From: Pedobacter fastidiosus
GTDB taxonomy: Bacteria > Bacteroidota > Bacteroidia > Sphingobacteriales > Sphingobacteriaceae
Length of the DNA stretch: 64,000 bases
Direction: 5' to 3'
Assembly (NCBI RefSeq): GCF_014306625.1
Contig: NZ_JACRYL010000011.1
Span: 1-64,000 of the forward strand
Part shown: positions 36,383 to 46,751 of the stretch, in pieces
How the letters are laid out: each line of letters opens with the position of its first letter
How positions within the stretch are numbered: position 1 is the first letter of the stretch
Translations under genes and position numbers: made by a program
The notes under the pieces: model-generated
Database searches by the model: none
Told to the model about the DNA's origin: nothing
What the model saw: the letters and a program-made list of their open reading frames with translations, nothing else

Positions 36383-38854
36383 TTAGTTAACGATTGGAGC
36401 AATTTTAATGCTTAAATCCAATGGTTTTTTAACCTTATTTTTTGTTAAAGCTAATTCAATTACCTCACTCATTTCTGTAACGTAATGGAAAGTTAAATCT
36501 TTAACGTAGCTTTCTTTAATCTCTAAAATATCTTTGCGATTGCTTTTACAAAGGATAATTTCTTTGATGTTCGCTCTTTTAGCTGCTAATATTTTTTCTT
36601 TGATTCCACCAACTGGTAACACTTTTCCACGAAGTGTAATTTCACCAGTCATGGCCAAATGTTGTTTTACCTTACGCTGCGTAAATGCCGAAGTTAATGC
36701 GGTTAACATGGTTACACCTGCAGATGGACCATCTTTTGGCGTTGCCCCAGCAGGAACGTGAACGTGAACGTCCCAATTATCAAACAGGGAATAATCAATG
36801 CCAAATTCTGATGCGTGCGCACGTAAATAAGCTAACGCAATTACAGCAGATTCTTTCATTACATCGCCTAAATTACCAGTTAAAGTTAATTTTCCCTTAC
36901 CCGGACTTAAACTCGATTCAATAAAAAGAATGTCACCCCCAACGCTAGTCCAGGCCAAACCTGTAACAACTCCGGCAACTTCATTTCCTTCATATAAATC
37001 TTTATCGTAAATGGGCGCACCTAAAATACGTTCAACATCGGCAACAGTTAAATTAGGATCGTAAGTTTCTTCCATCGCAATTTTTGTAGCTACCCCACGA
37101 ACTAACGAACCAACTTTTTTCTCTAATCCGCGTACTCCAGACTCTCTTGTATAATCTTCAATTACTTTTTCAATTAACGAAGTTTTTAAGTTGATGTCTT
37201 TATTCTGCAGGCCGTGATTTTCTTTTTGTTTTGGAAGAAGGTATTTTTTTGCAATCTCAATTTTCTCTTCGATTGTATATCCATTTACCTCAATAATTTC
37301 CATTCTATCTAACAACGCAGGCTGAATCGTACTTAATGAATTGGCTGTTGCAATGAAAAGAACATTCGATAAATCGTAGTCCATTTCCACATAGTGATCA
37401 TAAAAAGAGCTGTTTTGTTCAGGATCTAAAACCTCAAGCAAAGCTGATGAAGGATCGCCACGATGATCTGTACCTACTTTATCAATTTCATCTAAAACAA
37501 ATACAGGATTATCTGCACCAGCTTTTTTAATGGATGAAATAATACGGCCTGGCATTGCGCCAATGTATGTTTTACGGTGCCCTCTAATTTCGGCTTCGTC
37601 GCGAATACCACCAAGGGCCATTCTTACATATTTACGACCTAAAGCTTTCGCAATTGATTTTCCCAATGATGTTTTACCCACTCCCGGAGGACCAACTAAA
37701 CATAAAATTGGTGCTTTCATATCTCGTTTTAACTTTAATACGGCTAAATATTCAATAATGCGTTGTTTAACTTTTTCTAATCCAAAGTGATCTTTATCTA
37801 ATATGCGTTGAGCACGTTTAAGATCAAAATTGTCCTTAGTAAATTCGCTCCAAGGCAAATCCAATAAGAGCTCGAGATAATTTAATTGGATTGAATAATC
37901 TGGCGCTGCCGGATTCATTCTTCCAAGTTTATCGAGTTCTTTATCAAAGTGGTCATCAACTGCTTTAGCCCATTTTTTCTTTTTTGCTCTTTCCTGCAAA
38001 GCATCAAACTCTAAATCTGCAGAGTTTCCTCCAAGTTCTTCTTGGATGGTTTTTAATTGTTGATTTAGAAAATAATCGCGTTGTTGCTTATCAAGATCGG
38101 TTCGGACTTTAGATTGAATTTGATTTCTCAATTCCAACATCTGTAATTCGACCATTAAAAGCTCCATAACTTTTTGAGCTCTTTCCTGCAATTTATCCAT
38201 TTCAAGGATTTTTTGCTTATCAGCCATTTCGGCATTCATGTTTGACGAAATAAAATTGATCAAAAATGAATTGCTTTCAATGTTTTTAAGTGCAATACTA
38301 GCCTCGCTCGGTATGTTTGGAGAAAGCTGAATAATCTGAGAAGACATCTCCCGGATTGAGGCAATTAAAGTCTTAAATTCTTTATCTGCTTTATGTTTTT
38401 GCTCTTCAAATTTTTTAACAACCGCTTTAATATATGGCTCATTCTGCGCCTCTTCTATTAAACTAAAACGTTGCTTCCCCTGAATAATAACTGTTGTATT
38501 ACCATCGGGCATTTGAAGCAATTTTATAATATTTGCAACTGTACCAACGGTGTTAAGTTGCTCAAAGGTAGGGTCTTCTATAGAAACATCCTTTTGAGAA
38601 ACAACACCTATAATTTTATTTCCCTTGTAAGCTTCTTTAATTAATTTGATGGATTTATCCCTCCCAACGGTAATTGGAATTACCACCCCAGGAAATAAAA
38701 CAGTGTTTCTTAGTGGCAAAATTGCCAAGGTTTCTGGAGTTTCCTCATTATTCATTTCCTCCTCGTCTTGTTGAGACATTAGTGGGAAAAACTCGGTATC
38801 TTCATTTATGATCGGCATAGCTGAATTGAAATCAAATATATCTTGTTTACTCAT
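36383..38854 (-). CDS. lon: ATP-dependent endopeptidase La
   Basis: This cytoplasmic AAA+ protease degrades damaged and regulatory proteins. The N-terminal Lon substrate-binding domain (about 40-240, [22 protein letters not shown]), Walker [20 protein letters not shown], Walker [11 protein letters not shown], and the Ser-Lys protease site with the Ser in [11 protein letters not shown] and the Lys in [13 protein letters not shown] are intact. The 823 residues match the family. It is followed by a strong terminator. The gene is probably stress-regulated, but no element was recognised upstream. Confidence 0.97.
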   Translation of the reverse strand: MSKQDIFDFNSAMPIINEDTEFFPLMSQQDEEEMNNEETPETLAILPLRNTVLFPGVVIPITVGRDKSIKLIKEAYKGNKIIGVVSQKDVSIEDPTFEQLNTVGTVANIIKLLQMPDGNTTVIIQGKQRFSLIEEAQNEPYIKAVVKKFEEQKHKADKEFKTLIASIREMSSQIIQLSPNIPSEASIALKNIESNSFLINFISSNMNAEMADKQKILEMDKLQERAQKVMELLMVELQMLELRNQIQSKVRTDLDKQQRDYFLNQQLKTIQEELGGNSADLEFDALQERAKKKKWAKAVDDHFDKELDKLGRMNPAAPDYSIQLNYLELLLDLPWSEFTKDNFDLKRAQRILDKDHFGLEKVKQRIIEYLAVLKLKRDMKAPILCLVGPPGVGKTSLGKSIAKALGRKYVRMALGGIRDEAEIRGHRKTYIGAMPGRIISSIKKAGADNPVFVLDEIDKVGTDHRGDPSSALLEVLDPEQNSSFYDHYVEMDYDLSNVLFIATANSLSTIQPALLDRMEIIEVNGYTIEEKIEIAKKYLLPKQKENHGLQNKDINLKTSLIEKVIEDYTRESGVRGLEKKVGSLVRGVATKIAMEETYDPNLTVADVERILGAPIYDKDLYEGNEVAGVVTGLAWTSVGGDILFIESSLSPGKGKLTLTGNLGDVMKESAVIALAYLRAHASEFGIDYSLFDNWDVHVHVPAGATPKDGPSAGVTMLTALTSAFTQRKVKQHLAMTGEITLRGKVLPVGGIKEKILAAKRANIKEIILCKSNRKDILEIKESYVKDLTFHYVTEMSEVIELALTKNKVKKPLDLSIKIAPIVN

Positions 38855-39148
38855 TATCTACATCTTCCTCTAACGACAAACTGGCAGTATCATCGTGTAT
38901 TCATTGTTTAATTTAATTGTTAAGGTAATAATTTCAACTCTTGTGCCAAAGTGAAAATAACATTAATCTTTTGTTAAAAAGGCAGGTTTGTTTTTAAATA
39001 TTTATTGTATTATCATATTAAGCAAAATTTAGCGTTTAAGCTAATGTTTGCTGGATAAGGTTGTGCGAAAGAAATTAAAAAAACTTTTAAATTCTCAGAA
39101 TAGGATTATATTGCGGAAAAATATTCCCTATTAATCCCACTGATGTGT

Positions 39149-39156
39149 TAGATTTG
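39149..39156 (+). promoter_or_regulatory. candidate -7 box of the TPR gene
   Basis: TAGATTTG fits TAnnTTTG and ends 18 bp before the ATG at 39175. No -33 box at the expected distance. The rest of the 320-bp gap between lon and this gene is AT-rich and shows nothing else recognisable. Confidence 0.35.
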
Positions 39157-39174
39157 TTAACTTATTATTAATAC

Positions 39175-39795
39175 ATGAACTATTTTAAACAAGCCGTTTT
39201 AGGACTTATTCTTTTCTCATCGACAGCCAGTTTTGCTCAAAGCAATTATGATAAAAGCATGCAGGCAATGATGAAAGGCGATTATAAAACTGCTGTTATT
39301 CAGCTAGAAAAGGCCGATACAAAAGATCCTGATAATGCAAACGTTTTAAAAATGCTGGGTTATTCTTATTTTCAAAATGGAGAATATGAAAAATCTATTT
39401 CAACTTATAGCCGTTTAGTGGTGATAAAACCAGGTGAAGTTTCTGCGTATTATTACCGTGGAAAAGCTCGCTTAAATATTGCCAACGATCCGAAAGAATC
39501 CTTAAATTCTATGCGGGAGAACTTTTATACTGCCTCCATTAAAGATTTTACAAAAGCAATTGAAATTAGTGGTGAAGAAGATTCACAAATGTTGCAAAAT
39601 AGAGCCTTAGCTTATAAAGATTACGCCATTTTCAGATCTTTCAAAGTAAAAAAGAAAGAAGAAAAGGCTGCTTGTGTGGCGTTGTTTAACAATTCTATTT
39701 CTGATTTTCAGAAAGTGTTAACTATGCAACCTTTGCGAAAAGATATTATTGATTGGGTAGCCTATGATAAAGCTCAGATTTTGAGCCTGAAGTGA
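39175..39795 (+). CDS. exported TPR-repeat protein
   Basis: 206 residues with a signal peptide (MNYFKQAVLGLILFSSTASFAQ) and at least three TPR-like repeats at about 25-130 (MKGDYKTAVIQLEKADTKDP, LGYSYFQNGEYEKSISTYSRL, YYYRGKARLNIANDPKES). It probably acts as a periplasmic protein-protein adaptor. It is alone on its strand between convergent genes, so the partner is unknown. Confidence 0.8.
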   Translation: MNYFKQAVLGLILFSSTASFAQSNYDKSMQAMMKGDYKTAVIQLEKADTKDPDNANVLKMLGYSYFQNGEYEKSISTYSRLVVIKPGEVSAYYYRGKARLNIANDPKESLNSMRENFYTASIKDFTKAIEISGEEDSQMLQNRALAYKDYAIFRSFKVKKKEEKAACVALFNNSISDFQKVLTMQPLRKDIIDWVAYDKAQILSLK

Positions 39796-39810
39796 ATAGA
39801 CCCTAAAGCA

Positions 39811-39848
39811 AAAAAATAGTCCTGAATTTCTTCAGGACTATTTTTTTT
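39811..39848. terminator. bidirectional terminator
   Basis: A perfect 16-bp stem (39811-39826 with 39831-39846, loop TTTC) with A and T runs on both sides serves the TPR gene on the plus strand and the lipoprotein gene on the minus strand. Confidence 0.9.
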
Positions 39849-40377
39849 ATCTCAGTTTTCCGATTATGCTATATTTCTTTGCACTAAGCAACCTTATTTT
39901 CTGTCGCTTTTCAATTTGATACAAACTATCTGGGTAATAAGTTAAAGTATCATTTGAGGTATAAAGAATGTTTTTATTTGCAATGAAAATTTCAACTTTT
40001 CTAATTTTATTCCCATTCTTTTCTATCAAAATCTTTTTAACCGGAATCTTCTTGCTAGAAGAAGTATAAGTTTCTTGATGATTATTTTTTATAGCTACAA
40101 AACTTCCCTTCCAAGATGTTTTATTAATATCAGCATCTACAAATACAGAGAGCTCTTTGGTCCAATCCTTTATTACCAAAGATTTGTTTTCTAATGCTCC
40201 ATTTATGCTCACCGATTTTTTAACCACAGGTTTAAGCTCCTGAAGATGGATTATTTCCTTTGCAAAATAACCTTTAATATCAAAATAAATTAAATCTGTA
40301 TTTGCTTCAGATTCTTTACGCTGATTGCAGGAAAAAAGTGCTAAAGCAAATACAAATAAATATCGTTTTTTAATCAT
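39847..40377 (-). CDS. small lipoprotein, unknown function
   Basis: 176 residues with a lipobox (FVFALALFSC, Cys near 17), so the mature protein is likely lipid-anchored. The rest is beta-rich with no motif I recognise. Its start overlaps the gpmI stop (TAATG), so it is translated after gpmI, though a functional link is not evident. Confidence 0.6.
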   Translation of the reverse strand: MIKKRYLFVFALALFSCNQRKESEANTDLIYFDIKGYFAKEIIHLQELKPVVKKSVSINGALENKSLVIKDWTKELSVFVDADINKTSWKGSFVAIKNNHQETYTSSSKKIPVKKILIEKNGNKIRKVEIFIANKNILYTSNDTLTYYPDSLYQIEKRQKIRLLSAKKYSIIGKLR

Positions 40378-41897
40378 TATACCAAAACGTTTCCTGTCAT
40401 TTCTTCTGGAATAGCTACGCCCAATATTTTTAAAACAGTAGGGGCAATATCACCTAGTTTTCCATCCTCAATCATTTTATAATCTGTATCAATCAAAATG
40501 CATGGAACCAAGTTGGTTGTGTGCGCAGTATTTGCAGATCCATCTTTATTTACCATAAATTCTGAATTGCCATGATCTGCTAAAAGGATAAATGAATAAC
40601 CATTTTCCAAACCTTTATTAACGACAATTTCTGCGCATTTATCTGCAGTTTCTACTGCTTTAATTACGGCTTCAAAAACACCTGTATGTCCAACCATATC
40701 TGGATTTGCAAAGTTTAAACAGATAAAATCTGCCCAACCGCTTTCCATTTCAGCCGTTATGGCTTCTGTGATTCCTGCAGCGCTCATTTCTGGTTGTAAA
40801 TCGTAAGTTGCAACTTTTGGCGAAGGAATTAAAATGCGTTTCTCGTTTTCAAATTCGGATTCTCTTCCGCCAGAAAAGAAGAATGTTACGTGTGGGTATT
40901 TTTCTGTTTCCGCAATGCGGATTTGATTTTTTTGACTGCCCGCCAATACTTCACCCAAAGTTTTGCTCAAATCATCTTTGGTAAAAACCACATTTACTTT
41001 TTCAAAATTTTCATCGTATGTAGTCATCGTAACATAATACAATGGCAATTTATGCATTTGCTGTTCTGGATAATCTTTTTGTGTTAGTGCCGAGGTAATT
41101 TCTCGTCCTCTATCGGTGCGGAAGTTAAAGCAAATTACAACATCATCGTTTTGAATGGTTGCAATTGGTTCTCCATTATCTTGGGTTAAAACAATGGGTT
41201 GCAAAAACTCATCTGTAACGCCAGCCTCGTATGATTTTTTGATTGCGGCTAAAGCATCTTGGGTTTTTTCTCCGATGCCATTAACCATAACATCATAAGC
41301 CTGTTTTACACGCTCCCAGCGATTATCTCTATCCATTGCATAATAACGGCCAACCATTGTAGCAAGCTTTGTATTAGAGTTTTTAATGTAGTTTTGTAGA
41401 TCGGTAATAAATCCTAATCCTGAATTTGGATCAGTATCTCGTCCATCAAGAAATGCATGCACAAAAGTTTTTTGAACATTTGCTTGGTTTGCAGCATCGC
41501 TTAATGCTTTTAAATGCTCAATGTGGGCATGAACGCCACCATTGGAAACCAAACCAATAAAATGAACCGCTTTGTTATTTTTCTTGGCATAATCAAATGC
41601 ACTCAGCAAAACAGGGTGGCTATGTAATTCTCTATCAGTAATCGATTTATTTATTCTGCCCAGTTCTTGATAAACCACTCTACCTGCGCCTAAATTCATG
41701 TGGCCAACTTCTGAGTTCCCCATTTGGCCAGCAGGTAAGCCAACCGCCTCGCCAGAAGCCTCTAACTTTGAATTAGGATATTTTTGTAATAATGAATCAA
41801 AAAAAGGTGTATTGGCCGCATAAGCAGCATCGGATTTGTCTTGATTTCCGTAGCCCCAGCCATCTAAAATAATAAGTGCGAGTTTTTTATTTGTCAT
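40377..41897 (-). CDS. gpmI: 2,3-bisphosphoglycerate-independent phosphoglycerate mutase
   Basis: It interconverts 3- and 2-phosphoglycerate in glycolysis through a phosphoserine. It belongs to the alkaline phosphatase superfamily and is Mn-dependent. The N-terminal ILDGWGYGNQDKSDAAYAA, the catalytic Ser in NSEVGHMNLGAGRVV, HAFLDGRDTDPNSG, and C-terminal LADHGNSEFM and TAHTTNLVP are intact. The 506 residues match the family. It overlaps a lipoprotein gene by one base. Confidence 0.97.
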   Translation of the reverse strand: MTNKKLALIILDGWGYGNQDKSDAAYAANTPFFDSLLQKYPNSKLEASGEAVGLPAGQMGNSEVGHMNLGAGRVVYQELGRINKSITDRELHSHPVLLSAFDYAKKNNKAVHFIGLVSNGGVHAHIEHLKALSDAANQANVQKTFVHAFLDGRDTDPNSGLGFITDLQNYIKNSNTKLATMVGRYYAMDRDNRWERVKQAYDVMVNGIGEKTQDALAAIKKSYEAGVTDEFLQPIVLTQDNGEPIATIQNDDVVICFNFRTDRGREITSALTQKDYPEQQMHKLPLYYVTMTTYDENFEKVNVVFTKDDLSKTLGEVLAGSQKNQIRIAETEKYPHVTFFFSGGRESEFENEKRILIPSPKVATYDLQPEMSAAGITEAITAEMESGWADFICLNFANPDMVGHTGVFEAVIKAVETADKCAEIVVNKGLENGYSFILLADHGNSEFMVNKDGSANTAHTTNLVPCILIDTDYKMIEDGKLGDIAPTVLKILGVAIPEEMTGNVLV

Positions 41898-42153
41898 TAG
41901 TTTTGCTTTTTTAAGATAACACTGCTAATAGAGTTATAAATTAATTTTAAAATGAACAACTTTAACAGCTATTTTATCTAAAGTGATTCTATAATTAGGA
42001 AACATTTTTAAAACATTTTCAAGCTGCTCATGTTTTATTATTTTGTTTCGAACGCAAATATAACTTTATTGAAGGTTATACAAATTAAGAAATCCTTTTT
42101 TTGATAAGCTAATGGCATAATTTTAGCTATAGGGTTCTGTATAAAATGCAGAA

Positions 42154-42552
42154 ATGATCCGGAGCTTATTTTTACTAGTTATTAGTTTGTCGTCATTATA
42201 TCGTCCTATAGCCTTCCAAGCGGATATTATTGATGATTTATCTTCGTATTTTAAATCTAGTAATTCAAAAGAAATTGCCAAAAATTTTGCTTCAACCATA
42301 GAATTGATCATTATTGATGAGGAGGATGTATATTCTAAAGCACAGGGTGAGCAGATTTTAAAAGATTTTTTCATCAAGCATCCCCCAGTAAAAACAAGTA
42401 TTTTTCATAAAATTAATACCAATCCCAACTACCGTTTCGGCGTAATTCTTTTTAGCACCGCTAAAGAAACTTTTCGGGTTTCCATTACCATGAAAAAGTT
42501 TAACACAAGCTTTTTAATTACCGAATTGCGCATCGAGCCAGCTAAAGATTAA
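42154..42552 (+). CDS. DUF4783 exported protein
   Basis: 132 residues with a signal peptide (MIRSLFLLVISLSSLYRPIAFQAD), then an alpha/beta domain like the NTF2-type DUF4783 fold (IIDDLSSYFKSSNSKEIAKNF; VYSKAQGEQILKDFFIKHPP). In Bacteroidota this family often lies just before nadC, as here. Its function is unknown. Confidence 0.8.
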   Translation: MIRSLFLLVISLSSLYRPIAFQADIIDDLSSYFKSSNSKEIAKNFASTIELIIIDEEDVYSKAQGEQILKDFFIKHPPVKTSIFHKINTNPNYRFGVILFSTAKETFRVSITMKKFNTSFLITELRIEPAKD

Positions 42553-42614
42553 TTCAATTTATTTATTTCTCGATTAGAATCTGCTTAAATTAACTTTTTA
42601 AGCCTGTCAGGCAA

Positions 42615-42644
42615 TTGTCTGATGATAAATAATTCTTATTTTTG
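42615..42644 (+). promoter_or_regulatory. promoter of nadC
   Basis: TTG (42615-42617) and TATTTTTG (42637-42644) are separated by 19 bp, matching the Bacteroidota -33/-7 promoter layout well. The -7 box ends 17 bp before the nadC start, giving a short leader. Confidence 0.6.
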
Positions 42645-42661
42645 TAATCAAATAACTTGTT

Positions 42662-43504
42662 TTGGATAAAGAACTTATAGATCAATTCATAAAAAATGCC
42701 CTCGCTGAAGATATAGGTGATGGCGATCATACCTCATTATCAACCATTCCTGTCGGTACTCAAGGCAAAGCAAAACTTATTATTAAAGAGAATGGAATTT
42801 TAGCTGGGGTGGAACTAGCTTTAGAAATTTTTAAAGTTGTAGATGCCAATTTAAAAGTTGATTTATTATTAAACGATGGAGTGCCTGTAAAAGTCGGCGA
42901 CATCGGATTAACGGTAAGTGGCAGTACACATTCTATTTTAATTGCCGAACGTTTGGTTTTAAACTGCATGCAAAGAATGAGTGGCATTGCTACCAAAACA
43001 AATCACATTGTGGCGCTTTTAAAAAACACCAAAACTAAAATATTAGATACTAGAAAAACAACCCCAGGTTTACGCTATTTAGAAAAATGGGCTGTAAGAA
43101 TTGGTGGTGGTGTAAACCATCGAATTGGTTTATACGACATGATTTTGATAAAGGATAATCATGTAGATTATGCTGGTGGAATTTCAAACGCAATTAAATC
43201 TGCTCAAAAATATTTATTAGATCAGCAAAAAACTCTACAGATTGAGATAGAAGTGAGGAATATTGGGGAATTATCTCAAGTTTTAGAAATAGGGGGAGTG
43301 GATCGGATTATGCTTGATAATTTTAGTTTTGAAAAATTAAGAGAGGCAGTAAAATTGATCGACGGAAAGTTCATAACTGAAGCATCTGGAGGAATTACAG
43401 AAGAGAATGTAAAGGAATATGCCGATTGTGGTGTAGATTATATCTCGATGGGCGCACTAACGCATTCAGTTAAGAGTTTAGATATCAGCTTAAAAGCATA
43501 TTAA
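42662..43504 (+). CDS. nadC: nicotinate-nucleotide pyrophosphorylase (carboxylating)
   Basis: It converts quinolinate and PRPP to nicotinate mononucleotide in NAD synthesis. The family motifs are EDIGDGDHTSLSTIP, ERLVLNCMQRMSGIAT, LDTRKTTPGLRYLEKWAV and GGVNHRIGLYDMILIKDNH. It begins with TTG at 42662, since no ATG lies near and the following sequence matches the family start (DKELIDQFI). It has 280 residues. It leads a run with plsY (49 bp downstream). Confidence 0.95.
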   Translation: MDKELIDQFIKNALAEDIGDGDHTSLSTIPVGTQGKAKLIIKENGILAGVELALEIFKVVDANLKVDLLLNDGVPVKVGDIGLTVSGSTHSILIAERLVLNCMQRMSGIATKTNHIVALLKNTKTKILDTRKTTPGLRYLEKWAVRIGGGVNHRIGLYDMILIKDNHVDYAGGISNAIKSAQKYLLDQQKTLQIEIEVRNIGELSQVLEIGGVDRIMLDNFSFEKLREAVKLIDGKFITEASGGITEENVKEYADCGVDYISMGALTHSVKSLDISLKAY

Positions 43505-43553
43505 CATGATGAGCTACTCAATAAAAGGCTTATTTTTTGTATCATTGTAGGCT

Positions 43554-44201
43554 ATGGTTACGGTTTATTCTCTCAGCGCTCTATTACTCGCTTACCTTTT
43601 TGGGTCGATACCAACGGCTGTCTGGTTAGGACAGGCTTTCTATGGTGTTGATGTTAGAGAATATGGAAGTGGGAATGCTGGTGCCACGAATACCTTCAGG
43701 GTTTTAGGCAAAAAGGCAGGCATTGCAGTGATGGTTATTGATATTGCAAAGGGCTATACTGCTACTAATCTCGCTTATCTAATCGGTATGTCCGTAACTG
43801 GGCCACAAAATTCGGTTGTTTTTGTTAATTATCAATTGGCACTTGGTGTAACTGCAGTTATGGGGCATTTGTTTCCTGTTTTTGCTGGTTTTAGGGGTGG
43901 TAAAGGTGTCGCTACACTTTTTGGAATGATTTTGGCAGTTAACTTCGAAGCATCTATGCTTTGTGTTCTGGTTTTTGTGGTCATTTTATTATTAACTAAA
44001 TATGTTTCATTAAGTTCAATATGTGCTGGATTTACCTTTCCGCTTAGTGTTGTCTTTTTGTTTCAGGTTTCCATAAAATCCGAAGTGCTATACGGAATGG
44101 TTGTTTGTATTCTGATTTTAGTTACACATCAAAAAAATCTTGAAAGATTGCTGAAAGGCAAAGAATCCAAAGTGTATTTGTTTAGGAAGAAAACTAATTA
44201 A
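43554..44201 (+). CDS. plsY: glycerol-3-phosphate acyltransferase PlsY
   Basis: It transfers an acyl group from acyl-phosphate to glycerol-3-phosphate in the inner membrane, starting phospholipid synthesis. The three PlsY motifs are visible: FGSIPTAVWLGQAFYGVDVREYGSGNAGATNTFR, FAGFRGGKGVAT, and the later loop near HQKNLERLLKGKE. Four or five membrane helices are predicted within 215 residues. It follows nadC. Confidence 0.95.
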   Translation: MVTVYSLSALLLAYLFGSIPTAVWLGQAFYGVDVREYGSGNAGATNTFRVLGKKAGIAVMVIDIAKGYTATNLAYLIGMSVTGPQNSVVFVNYQLALGVTAVMGHLFPVFAGFRGGKGVATLFGMILAVNFEASMLCVLVFVVILLLTKYVSLSSICAGFTFPLSVVFLFQVSIKSEVLYGMVVCILILVTHQKNLERLLKGKESKVYLFRKKTN

Positions 44202-44305
44202 TTAACAATTCACACACGCTTTGAAACTTATTTGTAAGCTAAATGTTACTACATTGTTTGCTTATGATTAAAGTTCACAATCCTTAAAAAAAAATATTAT
44301 TTTTT

Positions 44306-45112
44306 ATGAAAAAGTTATTACTAACCGCTAGTGTTGCAGGTTTACTTTTATTTAATTCTTGCTCTACTGTTCCTTTAACCGGACGTAGTAGATTAAATTT
44401 AGTAGGCAACGACCAAGTTTTGCCAATGGCTTTCCAAGCTTACAGCGAATTTTTAACCGAAAATAAAACGGCTGTTTTGCCAGCATCCAATGCTCAGGCT
44501 TTAAAAGTAAAAACAATAGGTAGCCGATTAATTACAGCGGTGCAAACCTATATGAACAATAATAACTATGGTAATTTAATTCAGGATTACAAATGGGAAG
44601 TTAATGTTGTACAAAACAATGAAAAAAATGCTTGGTGTATGCCGGGAGGGAAAATCGTTGTTTACACCGGTATTTTATCGGTAACACAAGACGATGCAGG
44701 TTTAGCAACTGTTATGGGTCATGAGATTGCTCACGCAATTGCAGGGCATTCGGCAGAGCGTATGTCGCAAGAAATGGTGGCGCAAGGAATTGGTACAGCA
44801 GGAGGAGTAGCCTTATCTAAAAATCCTAAAGCGCAATCTACATTTAATACGCTTTATGGTGTTGGTGCTCCAATTGCAATGTTAAAATACTCTCGTAACC
44901 AAGAATTAGAAGCAGATAGATTAGGCTTGATATTTATGGCAATGGCTGGATATAATCCTCAATCTTCAGTAGGTTTTTGGAATAGAATGGCTTCCGCATC
45001 AGCAAATGCGCAAAAACCAGCTGAGTTTTTAAGCACGCACCCGAGTGATGCGACACGTATTGCTCAGATTCAAAAATACTTGCCAGAGGCGCAACAGTAT
45101 TACAAGAAATAA
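44306..45112 (+). CDS. M48-family metallopeptidase lipoprotein
   Basis: A periplasmic zinc endopeptidase of 268 residues, probably anchored by a lipid at Cys 19 (LLLFNSCSTVPL). The zinc site HEIAHA (about 152-157) and the downstream Glu in NQELEADRLG are intact. It resembles the BepA/LoiP type, which helps outer-membrane protein quality control. A strong terminator follows. Confidence 0.9.
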   Translation: MKKLLLTASVAGLLLFNSCSTVPLTGRSRLNLVGNDQVLPMAFQAYSEFLTENKTAVLPASNAQALKVKTIGSRLITAVQTYMNNNNYGNLIQDYKWEVNVVQNNEKNAWCMPGGKIVVYTGILSVTQDDAGLATVMGHEIAHAIAGHSAERMSQEMVAQGIGTAGGVALSKNPKAQSTFNTLYGVGAPIAMLKYSRNQELEADRLGLIFMAMAGYNPQSSVGFWNRMASASANAQKPAEFLSTHPSDATRIAQIQKYLPEAQQYYKK

Positions 45113-45134
45113 AAACTTTAGTTAGAAGGTTTCG

Positions 45135-45180
45135 AGGTGGAAAGTTTTTGTATTAGCAAAAGTTTCCACCTTTTTATTTT
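45135..45180 (+). terminator. terminator of the M48 peptidase gene
   Basis: A long stem (AGGTGGAAA...TTTTTG with CAAAAGTTTCCACCT) is followed by TTTTTATTTT, starting 23 bp after the stop. Confidence 0.85.
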
Positions 45181-45226
45181 GATGATTTAGTTCAGGATTT
45201 TATTAGTTATTTGGCATAGCCTAAAA

Positions 45227-45267
45227 GATGCTGATCCGATAGCTTTCGGATCAAGTTTAGCATGACG
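45227..45267. repeat. intergenic palindrome of the GATGCT...AGCATGACG type
   Basis: An inner stem GATCCGA (45233-45239) / TCGGATC is framed by ATGCT and AGCAT. The end AGCATGACG is like the right arm of the 26647 palindrome (CAGCATGACA), so it may belong to the same family. Confidence 0.6.
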
Positions 45268-45324
45268 AGGCTTTTTGATTAAGGAAATCATAAACTAAGC
45301 GGATTGTTTTCACTAGTAAATAAA

Positions 45325-46590
45325 CTAATCTCCTAAAACTTTTAATATTGCTGACGCTTTAAGTAAACACTCCTCGTACTCCTTTTTTGCATTACATTGA
45401 TAAGTAATTGCCCCCCCAACTTGAAAGGAAAGATATTTTGATTCCGAATTATATAAAATACTTCTGATTACCACATTAAAATCGAAATCTCCGTTTGGAT
45501 TAATGCAACCAAATGATCCAGAGTAAATACCTCTTTTGGTTTCTTCGTATTGTTCAATTAACTGCATTGCCTTAATTTTTGGCGCACCAGTCATTGATCC
45601 CATTGGAAAAGCATTTTTAATCGCATCAATAAAATGTATTTCTGGATTAAGCTGGCAGCTGATGGTCGAGATCATTTGATGGACTTGGGCAAAAGTATAG
45701 ATACCGAAAAGCTCTTCTACTTTGACTGATCCTTTAACAGCGGATTTTGTAAGGTCATGGCGGACTAAATCTACAATCATTACATTTTCTGTTTGTTCTT
45801 TAATGTCACCTCTAAGAGCATATTTAATTGCTTCATCTTCGGCAGGATCAAGACTTCGCTTTGCGGTACCTTTTATCGGTTGAGAAATTAGTTTATTGCC
45901 TCTTTTGCATAAAAATCTTTCGGGCGTAGCAGATAAAATATAATGTTCATTAACTTTAAAGAAGCCCGCAAATGGTGTGGGCGATAATCTATTTAAAGCT
46001 TCAAAGGTTTCAAGAGGATTAATTTCTGCGTGTTCTGCAAAAAACTCTTGACAAAAATTAATCTCATAAATATCACCTCTAGAAATGTGTTCTTTTAGAG
46101 AATCAATTTTTGTGAGATATTCAGCTTCTGATAATCTGGATTTGATTTCTAATTTTCCGCTCTGCTTCGAGGGAATTTTCTCAAAATTTTCTATTTCATT
46201 TAATACAGAATCATGGCCAATTAAGACTTTTTCGATCCCATCTTTATATGCGATAAGATATTTTGGAACGAAGAAATAGAGGTTTGGAAAATCTAATTCA
46301 TCTCGATTATTGGACGTTAGATCTTCAATTTGATTTTTTAAATCGTAACTGAAGAAGCCAAAAACCCATTGCTGATGCGCTTCATAGAAAGCTTTTAGAT
46401 CGTCGAAAGAGTTTCTGCTAGATGATTTTAATTCAAATTGAAAATCTGCAGCTAATAAAAAATCAAATTCTGAATAAGCTTGATTGTATTGATTTGAATC
46501 CAGGAAGCAACAAACATCAAATTGGTTGGCCCAGTTTAATGCCTTGTATTTAAAATCGGTAACGGTTTGGAGGTGTTTCAAGCAGAACAA
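45325..46590 (-). CDS. pabB: aminodeoxychorismate/anthranilate synthase component I (PabB-like)
   Basis: It makes aminodeoxychorismate (for p-aminobenzoate and folate) or anthranilate from chorismate. The chorismate-binding domain is clear: KEHISRGDIYEINFCQEF, SPERFLCKRGNKLISQPIKGTAKR, KENVMIVDLVRHDL-like segment and GSMTGAPKIKAMQLIEQYE. The 421 residues suit PabB. No glutamine amidotransferase lies next to it. The start is uncertain: the frame opens with TTG at 46590 and no ATG is near. A trp cluster is absent, which favours PabB. Confidence 0.85.
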   Translation of the reverse strand: MFCLKHLQTVTDFKYKALNWANQFDVCCFLDSNQYNQAYSEFDFLLAADFQFELKSSSRNSFDDLKAFYEAHQQWVFGFFSYDLKNQIEDLTSNNRDELDFPNLYFFVPKYLIAYKDGIEKVLIGHDSVLNEIENFEKIPSKQSGKLEIKSRLSEAEYLTKIDSLKEHISRGDIYEINFCQEFFAEHAEINPLETFEALNRLSPTPFAGFFKVNEHYILSATPERFLCKRGNKLISQPIKGTAKRSLDPAEDEAIKYALRGDIKEQTENVMIVDLVRHDLTKSAVKGSVKVEELFGIYTFAQVHQMISTISCQLNPEIHFIDAIKNAFPMGSMTGAPKIKAMQLIEQYEETKRGIYSGSFGCINPNGDFDFNVVIRSILYNSESKYLSFQVGGAITYQCNAKKEYEECLLKASAILKVLGD

Positions 46591-46751
46591 AGGTAACTAA
46601 ACCCAACATAAGTGTAAAGCCCCTTGATGGATTCTTTCGTCTGTAAAAACTTTAATTACCATTTTAAAACATTATCGGGACTGAATAGGTGCACCGACAC
46701 TAGTTTTCAAATTGAAAGATAAAAACCTTAGCTTTTAATGAAGCACTATTT

